In this document: piece after piece, positions 34,885 to 43,593 of the stretch
Layout: the number at the start of each line of letters is the position of its first letter
Position numbering within the stretch: the first letter of the stretch is position 1
Assembly: GCA_023229575.1 (NCBI GenBank)
Contig: JALNYZ010000004.1
Span: 183,809-247,808 of the forward strand
DNA from: Prolixibacteraceae bacterium
Lineage (GTDB): Bacteria > Bacteroidota > Bacteroidia > Bacteroidales > Prolixibacteraceae
DNA: 64,000 nt
Direction of reading: 5' to 3'
Position numbers and translations under genes: made by a program
The notes under the pieces: generated by a model
What the model was told of the DNA's origin: nothing
The model's input: the letters and a program-made list of their open reading frames with translations, nothing else
The model's database searches: none

Positions 34885-36006
34885 ATGACCGACCAAACTA
34901 ATCGTAACCAAAGATACCTTGCCCTTGACGTACTTAGAGGGATGACTGTTGCCTTGATGATTCTGGTCAACAATCCTGGTAGCTGGTCACACATTTATGC
35001 GCCTTTGGAGCATGCGGCCTGGCAGGGATGCACCCCAACGGATCTGGTTTTCCCATTTTTTCTTTTTGTTGTGGGAGTTTCCATGTTCTTCTCTTTCTCT
35101 AAGTATGGAAATCAACTCAACAAGGAATCCCTTATAAAAATAGGCAAACGAACCCTGCTGATATTTGCCATCGGACTCTTTCTCAACTCATTTCCACAAT
35201 GGAATTATGATTTTTCGAAGCTAAGGATCATGGGTGTTTTGCAGCGGATAGCCCTGGCTTATGGCTTTGCAGCATTGATTGTATTATCTGTAAATAAAAA
35301 ATACCTGCCCTATATCGGAGGCGCTATTCTGCTTGTCTATTGGGGTTTGGTCGTTCTTGCCGGGGGAGCGGATCCCTATTCACTTGCGGGAAACCCGGCA
35401 AGTGGCTTTGACACCGCTCTCTTTGGCGTAACCCATCTTTACAAAGGATTCGGCATTCCGTTTGATCCTGAAGGTGTATTCAGCACATTGCCCGCCATTA
35501 TCACTGTTGTGATCGGGTATCTTGCAGGTTCTGTCATCAAAGAGGTGCCAAAGGTGAAAGTTCCGTCACTTCTTGCCGCGGCAGGAATAATTGCCATTGC
35601 GATTGGATGGATATGGGGATACTGGTTTCCGCTTTGCAAACCAATCTGGTCAAGCTCGTATGTCATCTATACTGCCGGATGGGCCGCAGTGGTGCTGGGA
35701 ATATTGATATGGCTGATTGATATAAAAGGCTATTCCAAATGGACCTCATTTTTTGTCGTTTTTGGCGTGAATCCCCTCTTCATTTTTGCATTCTCCGGAT
35801 TGTGGGCAAGAATTCTGGGACGAATGATTCATGTGACCATGGCCGACGGCAAGATTGTGAATGGCTCTACCTGGCTTTACAATGAACTGTTCCTTCCGAT
35901 GGCCGGTGAACTGAACGGTTCGTTGTTGTATGCCATTGCCAATGTGATACTATTTTGGATGCTGGGGTACATTCTCTGGAAAAGGAAAATTTTCATTAAA
36001 GTCTGA
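34885..36006 (+). CDS. DUF5009/NagX-like membrane acyltransferase family protein
   Basis: Polytopic membrane protein of 373 residues from the ATG at 34885; the open frame begins at a GTG inside the previous gene. It resembles heparan-alpha-glucosaminide N-acetyltransferase and bacterial NagX/DUF5009 proteins, with LDVLRGMTVALMILVNNPG, the histidine-bearing LEHAAWQGCTPTDLVFPFFLF and about ten hydrophobic helices. NagX genes sit in GlcNAc-utilisation loci in other bacteria, so handling amino sugars at the inner membrane is plausible here. It is 4 nt from the GHL10 gene. After its stop comes a run of GGATT words (36008-36045). Confidence 0.85.
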   Translation: MTDQTNRNQRYLALDVLRGMTVALMILVNNPGSWSHIYAPLEHAAWQGCTPTDLVFPFFLFVVGVSMFFSFSKYGNQLNKESLIKIGKRTLLIFAIGLFLNSFPQWNYDFSKLRIMGVLQRIALAYGFAALIVLSVNKKYLPYIGGAILLVYWGLVVLAGGADPYSLAGNPASGFDTALFGVTHLYKGFGIPFDPEGVFSTLPAIITVVIGYLAGSVIKEVPKVKVPSLLAAAGIIAIAIGWIWGYWFPLCKPIWSSSYVIYTAGWAAVVLGILIWLIDIKGYSKWTSFFVVFGVNPLFIFAFSGLWARILGRMIHVTMADGKIVNGSTWLYNELFLPMAGELNGSLLYAIANVILFWMLGYILWKRKIFIKV

Positions 36007-36007
36007 T

Positions 36008-36045
36008 TGCGGATTTGGATTAGTGGATTTTGGGATTGTTGGATT
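36008..36045 (+). repeat. GGATT word array after the NagX-like gene
   Basis: GGATT (or GGGATT) occurs five times within about 38 nt, beginning two bases after the TGA stop, with spacers of 1-4 nt. No inverted partner is found nearby. Confidence 0.75.
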
Positions 36046-36059
36046 AAAAAAAATGTACA

Positions 36060-39000
36060 ATGGGATTAAAATATAGTTTTTGGGTACTGCTTTTTCTTTT
36101 GTCTGTAGAGGTTTCGGGGGCTGATAGGGCCAAAAAACTTTACAACAAAGCGAAAAAGGCCTCCGTTCTGTTTGCGAAAAACGCTTCGGCCGGAAAAGTC
36201 TATAAATTCAAAGTGGATACGCTGAAGATGGATCGAAAGGGAGACAAAATAGATCTCCAAATGACATCTACTTTTGCGGAGATTCCTTTCCGACCGGAAG
36301 ATGTTCAAAGATATTATACTGATTACAAACAACTTCTCGGCAGAAAATTCAGAAGAAGCAACTTATCCATCTCTTCCATGAGAAAAGAGATCAGTCAACT
36401 GGTCCCCAATTTTTATCGGACAAATTCATCAGAAGTTGATCTTTCACGGCTTTCAGTGCCAGCAAATCGACCTTCCCAGATTGTCTTCAACCAAACCAGA
36501 AATGCGAAATTCAACAAAGGGCTCGACAGCCGAAACATAGCCCTGTGGCAAAGTCATGGCTGGTACTATGAAAACACGCTCGATCGGTGGGAATGGCAGC
36601 GTTCAAGGGATTTTCTGACTGTTGAAGATATCTGGACCCTCAGTTTTGTCGTTCCCTATCTCACCCCCATGCTCGAAAATGCTGGGGCCACGGTTTGGTT
36701 ACCAAGGGAAAGGGATTTTGGATCGAATGAGGTGATTGTGGATGCCGAAAAATCTTCAGCAGGATCAGAATATATCGAATCAGACGCTGCCTGGCAAACT
36801 TCTGATAAACCCGGCTATGGGGTGAAGTATCCATTTTTGTTTGATGGGGAGAACCCATTCCAGCTTGGACATTTCAAAACCATTGTCGCAAAAAATCAGG
36901 TGGATGCCACTATCAGGTATATGCCCAATATTCCGGAAACCGCAAATTATGCCGTCTATGTCACCTATTCTGCTGATGATAATAATGTTACAGATGCCCA
37001 TTATTCGGTACACCATGCCGGTGGCACAACAAATTTCACCGTCAACCAATCCATTGGTGGCGGTACCTGGATCTATCTCGGCAGTTTCAAATTTGAGAAG
37101 GGGAAACATCCCGAAAAAGGGACGGTAGAACTCACAAACGCCTCCTCGGAGCCCGGCAAGCAGGTTTCGGCAGATGCCGTCCGCTTCGGCGGTGGAATGG
37201 GCAACATTGTCAGGGGCAAGGGGGAGCAGCTAAAACAATTGTATAATATCAGGGAAAAAGATGGATTCGCCATGGATTCAGCTATCTGGATGCCTTTTGC
37301 CAGTCAGCGGCCAAGGTACCAGGAGGCGGCAAGGTACTACCTTCAATATGCCGGATTCCCGGATTCCCTTGTTTACAGCCTGAACCGTACGAAAGTGGAT
37401 TATTCCAACCGCGGCGCCGATGCTGCCTTGTATGCCAACCACGAGAGTGGCAAAGAGGATTACAAAGACGATTACATGTCCCGGGGAGAATGGGTGAATT
37501 TCCTGATGGGAGCACCAAATGGTCCGACGAAATCGCCAAACAGCAAAGGATTGGGCGTTCCCATGGATATGTCGATGGGATTTCATACGGATGCCGGGAC
37601 AACCAAGGATAGTTCGATCATTGGCACGCTGATGATTTACGATACTACCTTCGACAAGGACCAGTTTCCCAACGGTCAGTCCAAATGGGCCAGCAGGGAC
37701 CTTGCAGATCTTGTTCAAACGCAGGTAGTGAATGATTTACGGATATTGCACAAACCCGACTGGACCCGCCGCGGCATGTGGAACAAGAGATATTTTGAGG
37801 CTGCCCGTCCAAAAGTACCGGCCATTTTATCCGAACTACTATCCCACCAAAATTTTGCAGACATGTACCTGGCACAGGATCCACGGTTCAAATTTGATGT
37901 CTGCCGGGCCTACTACAAGGGAATTCTAAAATTTCTATCGTATGAGAATGGTCAGCCCTTTGTTGTACAGCCACTTCCGGTAGATCATTTCGGAATGACT
38001 TTGGAAGGAAATGCATTGAAACTTTCGTGGGCTCCGGTAAATGACCCCCTTGAACCATCTGCCGTACCGACAAGCTATCGGGTTTACAAAAGAGTGGAAG
38101 ATAACGGATTTGACGAAGGATTCGTGGTAAATGAGCCCACTGTCACCCTCACCGATCTCAAACCGGGTACCGTTTATAGTTTCAAAATTGGCGCAATCAA
38201 CGAAGGAGGTGAGAGCTTTCCCTCAGAGATCCTGGCCTGTTCGCTGCCCCTTAACAATGCAAAACCTGTATTGGTGGTCAATGGTTTTGACCGGATATGC
38301 GCACCCGATGCCTTTGACAATGGCAAGGAGGCCGGTTTCAGAATGTCGGAAGATGAAGGGGTCGCCTGGCACGAAAACATGACCTACATCGGAGAACAAT
38401 ATGACTTTGACAGGCAATCGCAGTGGTTGGATGACGATGCCTGCGGATTTGGTTCCAGTTTCGCAGATCAGGAGACCAGGATCGTACCCGGAAACAGCTT
38501 CGATTATCCATTTATTCATGGCAAATCGATTCGGAACAATGGATTTGGCTTTATCTCTACCAGCGACGAATGTTTCGAAAAAGGAGACTATCCTTCATCC
38601 TCTTTCTCACTGTTTGACCTGATCTTCGGTGAGGAAAAGACGACAAAACGGTTCATAGGTATTCCTGGTAAGGACTTCACGATTTTTACGACCACAATGA
38701 GAGACGCCATTTCTAAAATTGCAGAGACTGATGGAATAAAGTTATTGGTATCAGGAGCATATCTTGGTTCAGACCTTGTTCTGTGCGGGGACACGCTTGC
38801 CAGAAAATTTGCCGCCGAAGTGCTTCATTATAAACACAGAACTGCTCATGGCAGTAAATCCGGACTGATTTATACTGTGAATAGTCTGAAGAAGAGTATT
38901 TCGGAGCAATATCACTATGTAAATAATTGGAATCCTTCCATTTACAAAGTCGAAGCGCCCGATGCGATTGAACCGGCAGGGAAAAATGCCTCTGTACTTT

Positions 39001-39152
39001 TTCGGTTTTCCGGCGACAACAAGAGTGCCGGGGTGTGGTACAAAGACAAATACCAGGCCATTACGCTATCAGTTCCGCTTGAAACGATTGCAACAGACAG
39101 TGAAAGAGATGCCATCATGAAACAATTAATGATGCAATTGGAAGTAAAATAG
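36060..39152 (+). CDS. N-acetylmuramoyl-L-alanine amidase-like protein split by a golvesin-like domain, with Fn3
   Basis: Exported protein of 1030 residues, of the type often annotated as xanthan lyase in Bacteroidota. After the signal peptide (1-20) an Amidase_3-like zinc site is visible in two parts: SHGWYYE (His166) and WLPRERD in the first, FHTDAG (His509) and SELLSHQN (Glu592) in the second. Between them, at about 215-385, is a golvesin C-terminal-like beta domain (SDAAWQTS, YAVYVTYS, VSADAVRFGG). A fibronectin type III domain follows at about 640-730 (LSWAPVNDP, YRVYKR), then a C-terminal region of unknown fold. The likely reaction is cleavage of the MurNAc-L-Ala bond in peptidoglycan, inferred from the zinc residues and neighbours. 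Confidence 0.82.
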   Translation: MGLKYSFWVLLFLLSVEVSGADRAKKLYNKAKKASVLFAKNASAGKVYKFKVDTLKMDRKGDKIDLQMTSTFAEIPFRPEDVQRYYTDYKQLLGRKFRRSNLSISSMRKEISQLVPNFYRTNSSEVDLSRLSVPANRPSQIVFNQTRNAKFNKGLDSRNIALWQSHGWYYENTLDRWEWQRSRDFLTVEDIWTLSFVVPYLTPMLENAGATVWLPRERDFGSNEVIVDAEKSSAGSEYIESDAAWQTSDKPGYGVKYPFLFDGENPFQLGHFKTIVAKNQVDATIRYMPNIPETANYAVYVTYSADDNNVTDAHYSVHHAGGTTNFTVNQSIGGGTWIYLGSFKFEKGKHPEKGTVELTNASSEPGKQVSADAVRFGGGMGNIVRGKGEQLKQLYNIREKDGFAMDSAIWMPFASQRPRYQEAARYYLQYAGFPDSLVYSLNRTKVDYSNRGADAALYANHESGKEDYKDDYMSRGEWVNFLMGAPNGPTKSPNSKGLGVPMDMSMGFHTDAGTTKDSSIIGTLMIYDTTFDKDQFPNGQSKWASRDLADLVQTQVVNDLRILHKPDWTRRGMWNKRYFEAARPKVPAILSELLSHQNFADMYLAQDPRFKFDVCRAYYKGILKFLSYENGQPFVVQPLPVDHFGMTLEGNALKLSWAPVNDPLEPSAVPTSYRVYKRVEDNGFDEGFVVNEPTVTLTDLKPGTVYSFKIGAINEGGESFPSEILACSLPLNNAKPVLVVNGFDRICAPDAFDNGKEAGFRMSEDEGVAWHENMTYIGEQYDFDRQSQWLDDDACGFGSSFADQETRIVPGNSFDYPFIHGKSIRNNGFGFISTSDECFEKGDYPSSSFSLFDLIFGEEKTTKRFIGIPGKDFTIFTTTMRDAISKIAETDGIKLLVSGAYLGSDLVLCGDTLARKFAAEVLHYKHRTAHGSKSGLIYTVNSLKKSISEQYHYVNNWNPSIYKVEAPDAIEPAGKNASVLFRFSGDNKSAGVWYKDKYQAITLSVPLETIATDSERDAIMKQLMMQLEVK

Positions 39153-39171
39153 TTATAAATTGAGTATAAAT

Positions 39172-39271
39172 TTAACCACAAAGTCGCACGGAGGGAGTCA
39201 CAAAGGAATGCACAAAGGAGGAAATCAAGTTTAGTGCCCCTTTGTGTTTTCCTTTGAGGCCTTCGTGGTAA
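39172..39271. repeat. Imperfect inverted CACAAAGG word array
   Basis: Left part 39172-39224 (words CCACAAAG, CACAAAGG) and right part 39234-39271 (CCTTTGTG, CCTTTG, CTTCGTGGT) face each other and pair imperfectly, starting with TTAACCAC / GTGGTAA. It fills the gap between the amidase and glycosyltransferase genes. The same words recur at 59243-59334. Confidence 0.75.
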
Positions 39272-39282
39272 AATAACAAATA

Positions 39283-40737
39283 ATGAAAATCACCTGTTTT
39301 ATCCCGTTTGGGAGTGAGAAAGAGACAAAAGCAACTGTGAATGAACTCAGAAGTTCGGAACTGGTTGCCAAAATATTTGTGACAGGCTCCGAAAAAGCGC
39401 TTTTCGACCTGGAAGGTGCAGAATGGCTCAATACCGGAAGCCTGACCACCGGAGCTACCATCAAAACCATTTCGGTCCAGAGCCGGACAGAATTTGTTTT
39501 GATCTATACCCGGCACAGTCCGCTCAAACTGAGTCAATATGCCCTGGAGCGTTTTATCAGGGTGGCCGACGATACCAATAGCGGTATGGTGTATTCCAAT
39601 TATTATGCCGTAAAGGCTGGCGTTCCCGAGCCTCATCCGGTGATCGATTACCAGGAAGGAAGTTTAAGGGACGATTTCAATTTCGGTTCGTTGCTGTTCT
39701 TCAGGAAAGAAAAGTTGAAAGAGGCAGCGGCCTCAGTAGATGACTCCTTGAAACATGCCGGATTGTATGACTTGCGGCTCAATCTTTCACTGATTGCACC
39801 GCTATTTCGCATTCCGGAATATCTCTACACCGAAGAAGAGTCTGATTTACGGCTTTCGGGGGAGAAAATATTCGATTATGTTGATCCTAAAAACAGGGGT
39901 GTACAAATTGAAATGGAACAGGTTTGCACCCGGTTTCTGAAGAAAGCCGGGGCTTACCTTCAACCTGATTTTAAGCCTGTCGACTTTGGCGAGGAAAAAT
40001 TTCCGGTTGAAGCGTCTGTCATAATCCCCGTCAGAAACAGGGTTCGGACCATCGAAGACGCGATCAGGTCAGTCTTATCACAGAAGACAAATTTTGCCTT
40101 TAACCTGATCATAGCAGACAACTACTCCACGGACGGAACAACCGAAATAATTGAAAAATACGCTGAACAGGATGCAAGACTGATCCATTTGATTCCCGAC
40201 CGCAAGGATTTAGGTATAGGTGGCTGCTGGAATGCGGCCGCTGCCCATGCGTCTTGTGGGAAATTTGCAGTTCAGCTCGACAGCGATGACCTTTATCTGG
40301 ACGAAACTACTCTACAACAGGTTGTAGATACTTTTTACAAAGAGAAATGCGCCATGGTTGTTGGTTCCTACCGGATGGTCAACTTTAACTTGCAGGAAAT
40401 CCCGCCCGGTGTAATCGACCACAAGGAGTGGACGCCTGACAATGGCAGAAATAACGCACTGCGCATCAATGGTCTGGGTGCACCCAGGGCTTTTTATACA
40501 CCGGTACTCCGTTGCATCAAAGTTCCCAACGTCAATTACGGCGAAGATTATGCACTCGGACTGGCCATCTCCCGGCACTACCAAATTGGCAGAATATACA
40601 ACCCAATCTACCTGTGCCGCAGGTGGGACGATAACTCGGATGCCTCCCTCAGCGTTGAGGTGATGAATGGCCACAACCTATACAAAGACCGGATCAGGAC
40701 GATTGAGTTTCTGTCCAGGAAAGTGATGAATCAATAA
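39283..40737 (+). CDS. Glycosyltransferase family 2 protein with an extra N-terminal domain
   Basis: Cytoplasmic glycosyltransferase of 484 residues. Residues about 245-440 form a canonical GT-A domain: VSVIIPVRNRVRTIEDAIRS, ADNYSTDGTTEII, GGCWNAAAAHA and the DXD-type metal site LDSDDLY (Asp333-Asp336). The first ~240 residues begin like another GT-A fold (MKITCFIPFGSE, YNYY-type strands) but lack a DXD, so they look like a degenerate duplicate. No membrane helix is seen. It is followed, after the repeat-rich gap, by the DUF4922 and SpoIID genes. Acceptor and donor sugars are unknown. Confidence 0.85.
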   Translation: MKITCFIPFGSEKETKATVNELRSSELVAKIFVTGSEKALFDLEGAEWLNTGSLTTGATIKTISVQSRTEFVLIYTRHSPLKLSQYALERFIRVADDTNSGMVYSNYYAVKAGVPEPHPVIDYQEGSLRDDFNFGSLLFFRKEKLKEAAASVDDSLKHAGLYDLRLNLSLIAPLFRIPEYLYTEEESDLRLSGEKIFDYVDPKNRGVQIEMEQVCTRFLKKAGAYLQPDFKPVDFGEEKFPVEASVIIPVRNRVRTIEDAIRSVLSQKTNFAFNLIIADNYSTDGTTEIIEKYAEQDARLIHLIPDRKDLGIGGCWNAAAAHASCGKFAVQLDSDDLYLDETTLQQVVDTFYKEKCAMVVGSYRMVNFNLQEIPPGVIDHKEWTPDNGRNNALRINGLGAPRAFYTPVLRCIKVPNVNYGEDYALGLAISRHYQIGRIYNPIYLCRRWDDNSDASLSVEVMNGHNLYKDRIRTIEFLSRKVMNQ

Positions 40738-40743
40738 ATTTGA

Positions 40744-40907
40744 GAATTGGGAAATGTGAAGATGAGAGGATGTGATGATGTGTTGATGAGAGGATGAGAG
40801 GATGTGATGATGAGACCGGTTACAGAGTGCTCTGGTTCCAGCGCTTAGTGGCACGTGAACCAATTTATAATGTGGAAATTGGAAAATATGGAAATGTGAA
40901 AATTGGC
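40744..40907 (+). repeat. GATGAGAGGATGTGATGATG word array plus AAATGTGAAAATTGG repeat, copy 2
   Basis: From 40758 to about 40815 the sequence is a loose tandem of GATGAGAGGATG and GTGATGATG words. 40869-40907 repeats the AATGTGGAAATTGG ... AAATGTGAAAATTGG segment seen at 31880-31918, and 40744-40760 carries a fragment of it. The array begins a few bases after the glycosyltransferase stop codon. Confidence 0.7.
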
Positions 40908-40959
40908 AGTTACACAATTCTAAATTCCCTGACCACTATCTGAATACTTTACATATCCT

Positions 40960-41090
40960 ACCCCGGAGGGGTTAAATGTTATTAGCCCCGGGTTAAGCGA
41001 CGAAGGAGCGATACCCGGGGTTGGGAATGATGAATAAAAAACCGTCCGCGGTAGTAGATTGAAAAAAGAGATCGGTTCGGTTCGGACGGA
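40960..41090 (+). repeat. REP-like dispersed element, copy 2
   Basis: Best-preserved copy: hairpin CCCCggaGGGG at 40961-40971, then AGCCCCGGGT ... ACCCGGGGTT as a second, longer hairpin (40984-41023), ACCGTCCGCGGTAG (41041-41054), and the closing TTCGGACGGA (41081-41090). It occupies most of the 384-nt gap before the DUF4922 gene. No open frame. Confidence 0.8.
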
Positions 41091-41121
41091 AGAAACAAAT
41101 TGAAAAAATGGCGATTTAACG

Positions 41122-42087
41122 ATGATGGTTAAACAAAAAAACGATCGGTTCAGGGATTTTCTATCAGAACAGAACCATACCTGGAAACTGTCGGCAGACA
41201 ACTACCGTGGATTGGACCTTGTGGAAGAGAAACTCTTTCACTTTGATGGTTTTATCATCAAAGTTCAATTCAATCCCGAACGAATGCGATCCTCCACTGC
41301 CAAGGTGGATCAAGGCTCAATTGCCGCCCGAAAATGTTTCCTCTGTCACGAAAATCGGCCGGAGGTTCAAAACAGCAGGAATTTGCCACATGATTTTCTC
41401 CTTCTGGTCAACCCATTCCCCATTTTCAAGACCCATTTCACCATTCCTTCCATTCACCATGTACCGCAGCGCCTGGCCGGAAATTTGGAAGCCATGTTCA
41501 CCATTGCCCGGCAGATGGAGGGTTTTCAGCTGTTTTACAATGGACCGGAGTGCGGCGCCTCAGCTCCTGATCACCTTCACTTCCAGGCAGGTGAAACTGG
41601 ATTCTTACCTGTTGAATCAGAATTTTTGTCGCTAAGACAAAACACAGATACCCTCATCTTCCGTTCAGCAACGACAAAAATCTGGGCGATTGATCACTAC
41701 CTCCGCAAGATGATCTCAATCGAAACTGAATCCCAAGAGCAAGGGATTCAATTGATTGAGGAAATCCTTTCCCGATTCGGGGAAATTCAGCCGGGAAAAG
41801 TAGAGCCGATGGTAAACCTTCTTTGTACTTTTAAAGAGGGAAAATGGATCCTTCACCTATTCCCAAGAAAGTTGCACCGTCCGACCCAGTATTTTGCTGA
41901 AGGGAATGATCAGCTATTAATCAGTCCTGCATCAGTCGATCTTGGTGGCGTATTTATCACCCCTCGCCGTGAGGATTTTGAAAAAATTACAGCTTCAGAT
42001 ATTGCTGGTATTTTTGATCAGGTTACCATTGATGAAAATGTGTTACGAAAGTTGAAGGAAACGGTTAAAAATTATAGATCAATATAG
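41122..42087 (+). CDS. DUF4922 protein, HIT/GalT-like fold
   Basis: Cytoplasmic protein of 321 residues in the DUF4922 family. It carries the histidine-triad type active-site motif HLHFQ (His151, His153, Gln155) within GASAPDHLHFQ, and a CFLC pair (Cys72, Cys75) that could hold zinc, as in galactose-1-phosphate uridylyltransferase. This places it in the HIT superfamily of nucleotidyltransferases and phosphorylases (relatives include GDP-L-galactose phosphorylase). It is encoded 1 nt before a SpoIID/LytB gene and after a glycosyltransferase. An activity on a nucleotide sugar or sugar phosphate from wall salvage is an inference. ATGs at 41122 and 41125 are equally possible starts. Confidence 0.8.
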   Translation: MMVKQKNDRFRDFLSEQNHTWKLSADNYRGLDLVEEKLFHFDGFIIKVQFNPERMRSSTAKVDQGSIAARKCFLCHENRPEVQNSRNLPHDFLLLVNPFPIFKTHFTIPSIHHVPQRLAGNLEAMFTIARQMEGFQLFYNGPECGASAPDHLHFQAGETGFLPVESEFLSLRQNTDTLIFRSATTKIWAIDHYLRKMISIETESQEQGIQLIEEILSRFGEIQPGKVEPMVNLLCTFKEGKWILHLFPRKLHRPTQYFAEGNDQLLISPASVDLGGVFITPRREDFEKITASDIAGIFDQVTIDENVLRKLKETVKNYRSI

Positions 42088-42088
42088 C

Positions 42089-43432
42089 ATGGAACAGCCA
42101 AAATTGAAGATTGGGATCATGTCTGAGCTTGAAATAAAGTTCTGCTTCACGGGAGAATTTTTTTCACCTGAGAATGGCAGCTCCCATATTGGAAATCAGA
42201 CCATACGCATTGAAAAGGATCATATTCTTCTGAATGGCCTCCCGGTGAAAACTGAAGAGCTCCTCTTTGAACCGGTGGACAAGAAAAATGGCTCCTTCGA
42301 ATTGAAAGATGTGACCATCGGTGTACAATTTCATTGGGAGCGAAAAGAAGATCAGCTTTTTAATGGGGCGCTTCAATTCCTGACTGAAAATAACAAGTTG
42401 GTTGCCATCAACATTTTGCCTTTGGAAGATTACCTCGTCAGCGTTATCTCCTCCGAAATGAGCGCCACCAGCAGCATGGAACTGTTGAAAGCGCATGCCA
42501 TCACCTCGCGTTCGTGGTTAATTGCCCAGGTGGTGAAAGGGAAAGCGTTGAGACAAACCCGCGAAAAATACCAGACCATCTTTGAGTCGGATAATGAGTA
42601 CATTCGTTGGTGGGACCGTGAAGACCACGCGCTTTTTGATGTTTGCGCCGACGACCATTGCCAGCGATACCAGGGAATTACCCGGCAAACCAGTCCCCTG
42701 GTCGAAAAAGCGGTGGAGGAAACTGCTGGATTGGTGCTGATGTCGGACGGACAAGTTTGCGATGCACGCTTTTCCAAAAGCTGCGGCGGAGTCACCGAGA
42801 CTTTCGAAATGGTTTGGGAACCGGTTGTGCACCCCTATTTGCCAACCTTGTACGATTACAATGAAAAAATAAGCAAAATAGGATTAAAACTGACTGAAGA
42901 GTCTTCCGCGGAAAAGTGGATTCGTTCCGCACCGGCAGCCTTTTGCAACACTACGGATCACACGGTGCTTTCACAGGTACTGAATGATTATGACCAGGAG
43001 ACGGTCGATTTTTACCGCTGGAAAGTATCCTACACCCAAGCCGAAATTGCCGAACTGATAAAACGAAAAACTGGAATCGATTTTGGGAATATTATTGCGC
43101 TTAATCCCATCCGGAGAGGCCATTCCGGCAGAATTATTAAACTGGAAATTGTTGGCACTTTGAAGAAGATGGTTTATGGAAAAGAGCTGCAGATCAGGAA
43201 GATTCTCTCCAATTCACACCTTTACAGTTCCGCATTTGTGGTGGATCGTTACGATATTTCCGATGGAATACCCGCCCAATTTGTCCTTACCGGAGCCGGC
43301 TGGGGGCATGGTGTCGGACTCTGCCAGATTGGCGCCGCCATGATGGGAGAGAAAGGATATTCGCATGAGGCGATATTGAAACACTATTTTGTTGGAGCTG
43401 AGTTGAAGAGAGCTTACAATAAAGAGTTATGA
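42089..43432 (+). CDS. SpoIID/LytB domain protein
   Basis: Protein of 447 residues with a SpoIID/LytB domain. In Bacillus, SpoIID is a lytic transglycosylase acting on denuded peptidoglycan strands. Recognised segments are NILPLEDYLVSVISSEMSAT, LLKAHAITSRSW, FSKSCGGVTE and GAGWGHGVGLCQIGAA. No signal peptide is evident at MEQPKLKIGIM, so either export is unconventional or the protein acts in the cytoplasm on imported fragments; this is unusual for the family. Only 1 nt separates it from the DUF4922 gene, so they are translationally coupled. Its stop codon opens a GAGTTAT tandem array. Confidence 0.85.
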   Translation: MEQPKLKIGIMSELEIKFCFTGEFFSPENGSSHIGNQTIRIEKDHILLNGLPVKTEELLFEPVDKKNGSFELKDVTIGVQFHWERKEDQLFNGALQFLTENNKLVAINILPLEDYLVSVISSEMSATSSMELLKAHAITSRSWLIAQVVKGKALRQTREKYQTIFESDNEYIRWWDREDHALFDVCADDHCQRYQGITRQTSPLVEKAVEETAGLVLMSDGQVCDARFSKSCGGVTETFEMVWEPVVHPYLPTLYDYNEKISKIGLKLTEESSAEKWIRSAPAAFCNTTDHTVLSQVLNDYDQETVDFYRWKVSYTQAEIAELIKRKTGIDFGNIIALNPIRRGHSGRIIKLEIVGTLKKMVYGKELQIRKILSNSHLYSSAFVVDRYDISDGIPAQFVLTGAGWGHGVGLCQIGAAMMGEKGYSHEAILKHYFVGAELKRAYNKEL

Positions 43433-43565
43433 GTTATGAGTTATGAGTTATAATTTTCTATGCCCATGTTTTACCAGCGAAAAGTAATTTTTTCCCTAAA
43501 GCAAATTCTGATTGAAATTCTCGGGATTCGCCTTGCTTCATAACTCATAACTTATAACTCATAAC
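43424..43565. repeat. Inverted GAGTTAT tandem array
   Basis: Four direct GAGTTAT units (7-nt period) at 43424-43452, the first being the final codons and TGA stop of the SpoIID gene, face four ATAACTC-like units at 43539-43565. The ~86-nt spacer is not repetitive. A transcript could fold into a long hairpin ending 29 nt before the next start codon. Confidence 0.9.
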
Positions 43566-43593
43566 CAAATTTAAACGGACTAAATTAACTTAT

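Noticed and set aside
39172..39636. Minus-strand frame of 154 codons
   Set aside because: Antisense to the start of the GT2 gene and running through the word array.
43424..43565. Possible CRISPR array
   Set aside because: Units are only 7 nt, have no unique spacers, and the two halves face each other; no cas genes are present.
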